A DNA stretch of 6,947 bases from UBA9554 sp038205135 (GTDB lineage: Bacteria; Pseudomonadota; Alphaproteobacteria; Rhodobacterales; Rhodobacteraceae): contig JBBRCF010000161.1 in the NCBI GenBank assembly GCA_038205135.1, forward strand, positions 1 to 6,947, read 5' to 3'. A model generated the notes under the pieces. The model saw nothing but the letters and a program-made list of their open reading frames with translations. It had not been told where the DNA came from and made no database searches. A program made the position numbers and the translations under genes. Shown here piece after piece: positions 5,437 through 6,947 of this stretch (its first letter is position 1; every line of letters begins with the position of its first letter).

Positions 5437-6305
5437 TCGTTTCCGCCCCTTAACAAAATCGTCCTCGCCCTCCACCATTCGTCAGCGGCGGGTTGCCCCA
5501 TCCGCACTGTCAGGCGTTCAGGCACCCGCAAATCCATCGCCGCCACATCGCGGCCCAACAGGTCTTTGGCCTGATCCATCGCCACGGCGCGTTCCAAGGC
5601 CTGTTCCGGCGCGTCTTCGGGCAACAGGATGCGCTGGTTGCGGTCCAGCACGACATCCCAGCGCCGCTCGCCAATCCGCACCAACCCGCGCAGGCGCGGC
5701 GTCAACGGGCCCGCCGAATGCACCAGACGCAGCGCCTCGGCGACCGCAGCCCCTGCCCCGTCGCCCGCGATCAGCGGCAACGCAGGGTGTTCGTCGCGGA
5801 ACGCCGCAGCCCGCACCGCAACGCCATCGGCATCGACCAGAACCAGCCCGTCGCGGGTGCGCCACAACGCCACCGGCACACGTTCCGTGATGTCCACCTG
5901 CAAAATGCTGCCCGCCCGCACATGCACCGCCGCCGTGCGCACCGCCGGCAGCGTCTGCGCCTTGATCCGCAAACCGTCCAGATCCAGATGGAACGACGAT
6001 TGCGGCAGCGCCAGCGCCAGCGCGGCCCGCACATCATCGGCCACAGCCGGCGAGGCTCCGTCAATCGCCAGCACCGACACCATGAATTCCGGTCGGGTTT
6101 CGATATCGATGCGGATATCCGCCATCGCCTGCACCAGCGCCGTGCGCCGCGCCTCGGACGCCAGCACCCCACCCAGAATGCCGGCGATCAGCACCAGCGG
6201 CAGCCCCACCCGAAGTGCCACGCGATAGGCGGGCGACAGTCGCATCCGTTCCATCCGGTAAGCCAGCCGCGACGGCGCGGGATCGTGACGCATCAACGGT
6301 CGCAT
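5433..6305 (-). CDS. ftsQ: Cell division protein FtsQ
   Basis: FtsQ is a single-pass inner-membrane protein whose periplasmic part links early cytoplasmic division proteins to FtsL/FtsB and septal peptidoglycan synthesis. The 290-residue sequence has a basic cytoplasmic tail (1-32), one transmembrane helix (about 33-49) and a periplasmic POTRA domain starting near residue 73 (EFMVSVLAIDGASPAV). A beta-rich FtsQ domain follows, containing the recognisable 'ITERVPVALWRTRDGLVLVD' segment. The ATG at 6305 is chosen because GGAGGA (6312-6317) lies 6 nt upstream. It lies inside the end of ddl, a 13-nt overlap. The stop overlaps the ftsA start as ATGA. FtsQ diverges quickly in sequence, so the assignment rests on architecture and gene order as well as on the POTRA region. 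Confidence 0.95.
   Translation of the reverse strand: MRPLMRHDPAPSRLAYRMERMRLSPAYRVALRVGLPLVLIAGILGGVLASEARRTALVQAMADIRIDIETRPEFMVSVLAIDGASPAVADDVRAALALALPQSSFHLDLDGLRIKAQTLPAVRTAAVHVRAGSILQVDITERVPVALWRTRDGLVLVDADGVAVRAAAFRDEHPALPLIAGDGAGAAVAEALRLVHSAGPLTPRLRGLVRIGERRWDVVLDRNQRILLPEDAPEQALERAVAMDQAKDLLGRDVAAMDLRVPERLTVRMGQPAADEWWRARTILLRGGNE
5446..5451 (-). promoter_or_regulatory. ftsA ribosome binding site
   Basis: AAGGGG lies inside the last codons of ftsQ, 9 nt before the ATG at 5436. It decides the ftsA start in favour of 5436 over the open upstream frame reaching 5478. Confidence 0.7.
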
Positions 6306-6947
6306 GATGCATCCTCCACCATCCAGGCGCAGAATTCGCCAAACGTCATCCCCGCCAGCGCCGCGTGTTCCGGCGACAGGGACGTCGGCGTCATGCCGGG
6401 CTGCGTGTTGGTTTCCAGCAGGATCAACCCGTCCGGACCGCGGGCGTCGTCCCAGCGGAAATCGGTCCGCGACACGCCGCGACAGCCGAGCGCCTGATGC
6501 GCGCGCAGCGCATAATCCAGACAGGCGGCGGTGATGTCGGCGGGCAGAACGGCCGGGCAGACATGCCGCGACCCGCCGGGTTTGTATTTCGCATCATAGT
6601 CATACCAGCCATCGGTGATGATTTCCGTCACGCCCAGCGCACGGTCGCCCATCACCGTGGTGGTCAATTCGCGCCCCGGCACATAGGCCTCGACCATCAG
6701 CACATCGGGCATCGTGGCGTCCAGATGCGGCAGGTTCGACCCCTCGCGCACGATCACCACGCCGACCGACGACCCTTCGTTATGCGGCTTGACCACATAG
6801 GGCACCGGCATCACGTGCCGCGCCGCGATATCGGCGCGGGCCGCCAGCAGACTTGGTACCACCGGCAGACCGACAGCGCGGTAGGTATCCTTGGTCTTTT
6901 GCTTGTCCATCGCCAGCGCAGACGCCAGTACCCCGGAATGCGTATAG
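6293..6947 (-). CDS. ddl: D-alanine--D-alanine ligase, C-terminal part
   Basis: The 5' end lies beyond the window edge; 217 residues are present. Ddl is a cytoplasmic ATP-grasp enzyme that joins two D-alanines for the peptidoglycan precursor UDP-MurNAc-pentapeptide. The fragment opens with YTHSGVLASALAMDKQKTK, equivalent to the YTGSGVMASALSMDK region of E. coli DdlB. The ATP-binding segment VVKPHNEGSSVGV follows. YDYDAKY carries the Tyr typical of D-Ala-D-Ala rather than D-Ala-D-lactate ligases. SRTDF and LLETNTQPGMT supply the Arg and the Asp, Glu and Asn that hold Mg-ATP and stabilise the transition state, and SLSPEHA is close to the C-terminal lid. It overlaps ftsQ by 13 nt. The dcw location suggests the ddlB-type copy. 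All catalytic residues visible in this part are intact. Confidence 0.96.
   Translation of the reverse strand, partial: YTHSGVLASALAMDKQKTKDTYRAVGLPVVPSLLAARADIAARHVMPVPYVVKPHNEGSSVGVVIVREGSNLPHLDATMPDVLMVEAYVPGRELTTTVMGDRALGVTEIITDGWYDYDAKYKPGGSRHVCPAVLPADITAACLDYALRAHQALGCRGVSRTDFRWDDARGPDGLILLETNTQPGMTPTSLSPEHAALAGMTFGEFCAWMVEDASCDR
6312..6317 (-). promoter_or_regulatory. ftsQ ribosome binding site
   Basis: GGAGGA lies within the ddl coding end, 6 nt before the ATG at 6305. It is the strongest Shine-Dalgarno sequence in the window. It favours this start over the ATG at 6293, which overlaps the ddl stop but would have an 18-nt spacing. Confidence 0.75.

Noticed and set aside
5434..5478. Upstream start for ftsA at 5478, adding 14 residues
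   Set aside because: The ATG at 5436 has a well-placed SD and the classic ATGA overlap, and gives the expected N terminus. The extension overlaps ftsQ by 46 nt.
6291..6293. Second ATG as the ftsQ start, overlapping the ddl stop
   Set aside because: The GGAGGA SD is 6 nt from the ATG at 6305 but 18 nt from this one.
5493..6497. 334-codon plus-strand frame opposite ftsQ and ddl
   Set aside because: Composition is dominated by Arg, His and Gln and it crosses the boundary of two real genes; this is a codon-bias shadow.

Overview
The window is a GC-rich stretch of an alphaproteobacterial chromosome, most likely from the Rhodobacterales (Roseobacter/Rhodobacter-type; inferred from protein sequence and gene order, since no search was possible). 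All seven genes lie on the minus strand. In the direction of transcription, from high to low coordinates, they are ddl (5' end cut off), ftsQ, ftsA, ftsZ, lpxC, bamD and recN (3' end cut off). This is the distal end of the division and cell wall (dcw) cluster, followed by two outer-membrane biogenesis genes and a DNA-repair gene. I see no mobile element, CRISPR array, tRNA or rRNA.

Layout. At 6947-4105, ddl, ftsQ and ftsA form a tightly packed unit: ddl and ftsQ overlap by 13 nt, and ftsQ and ftsA share an ATGA. A 173-nt gap (3932-4104) separates ftsA from ftsZ and is the natural place for extra ftsZ transcription. ftsZ (2264-3931) is followed directly by a convincing intrinsic terminator (2213-2240). 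lpxC (1152-2072) therefore probably has its own promoter, and a candidate with nearby palindromes lies in the 191-nt gap. lpxC starts with GTG behind a good ribosome binding site. A 126-nt spacer containing several short hairpins leads to bamD (153-1025, also with a GTG or nearby ATG start), and recN begins 36 nt after bamD. No gene-free stretch reaches 300 nt.

How the genes work together. Ddl makes the D-Ala-D-Ala dipeptide for peptidoglycan precursors. FtsZ polymerises into the division ring, FtsA anchors it to the membrane, and FtsQ links it to the septal wall synthesis complex. LpxC commits UDP-acyl-GlcNAc to lipid A, and BamD is part of the machine that inserts outer-membrane beta-barrel proteins. 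Cytoplasmic wall precursors, septation and outer-membrane growth are thus encoded side by side, with the double-strand-break repair factor RecN at the end.

The proteins look intact and conventional. I do not see a previously undescribed system. The points most worth a second look are the regulatory DNA between ftsZ and lpxC, the hairpins between lpxC and bamD, and short conserved-looking islets in the long FtsZ linker.
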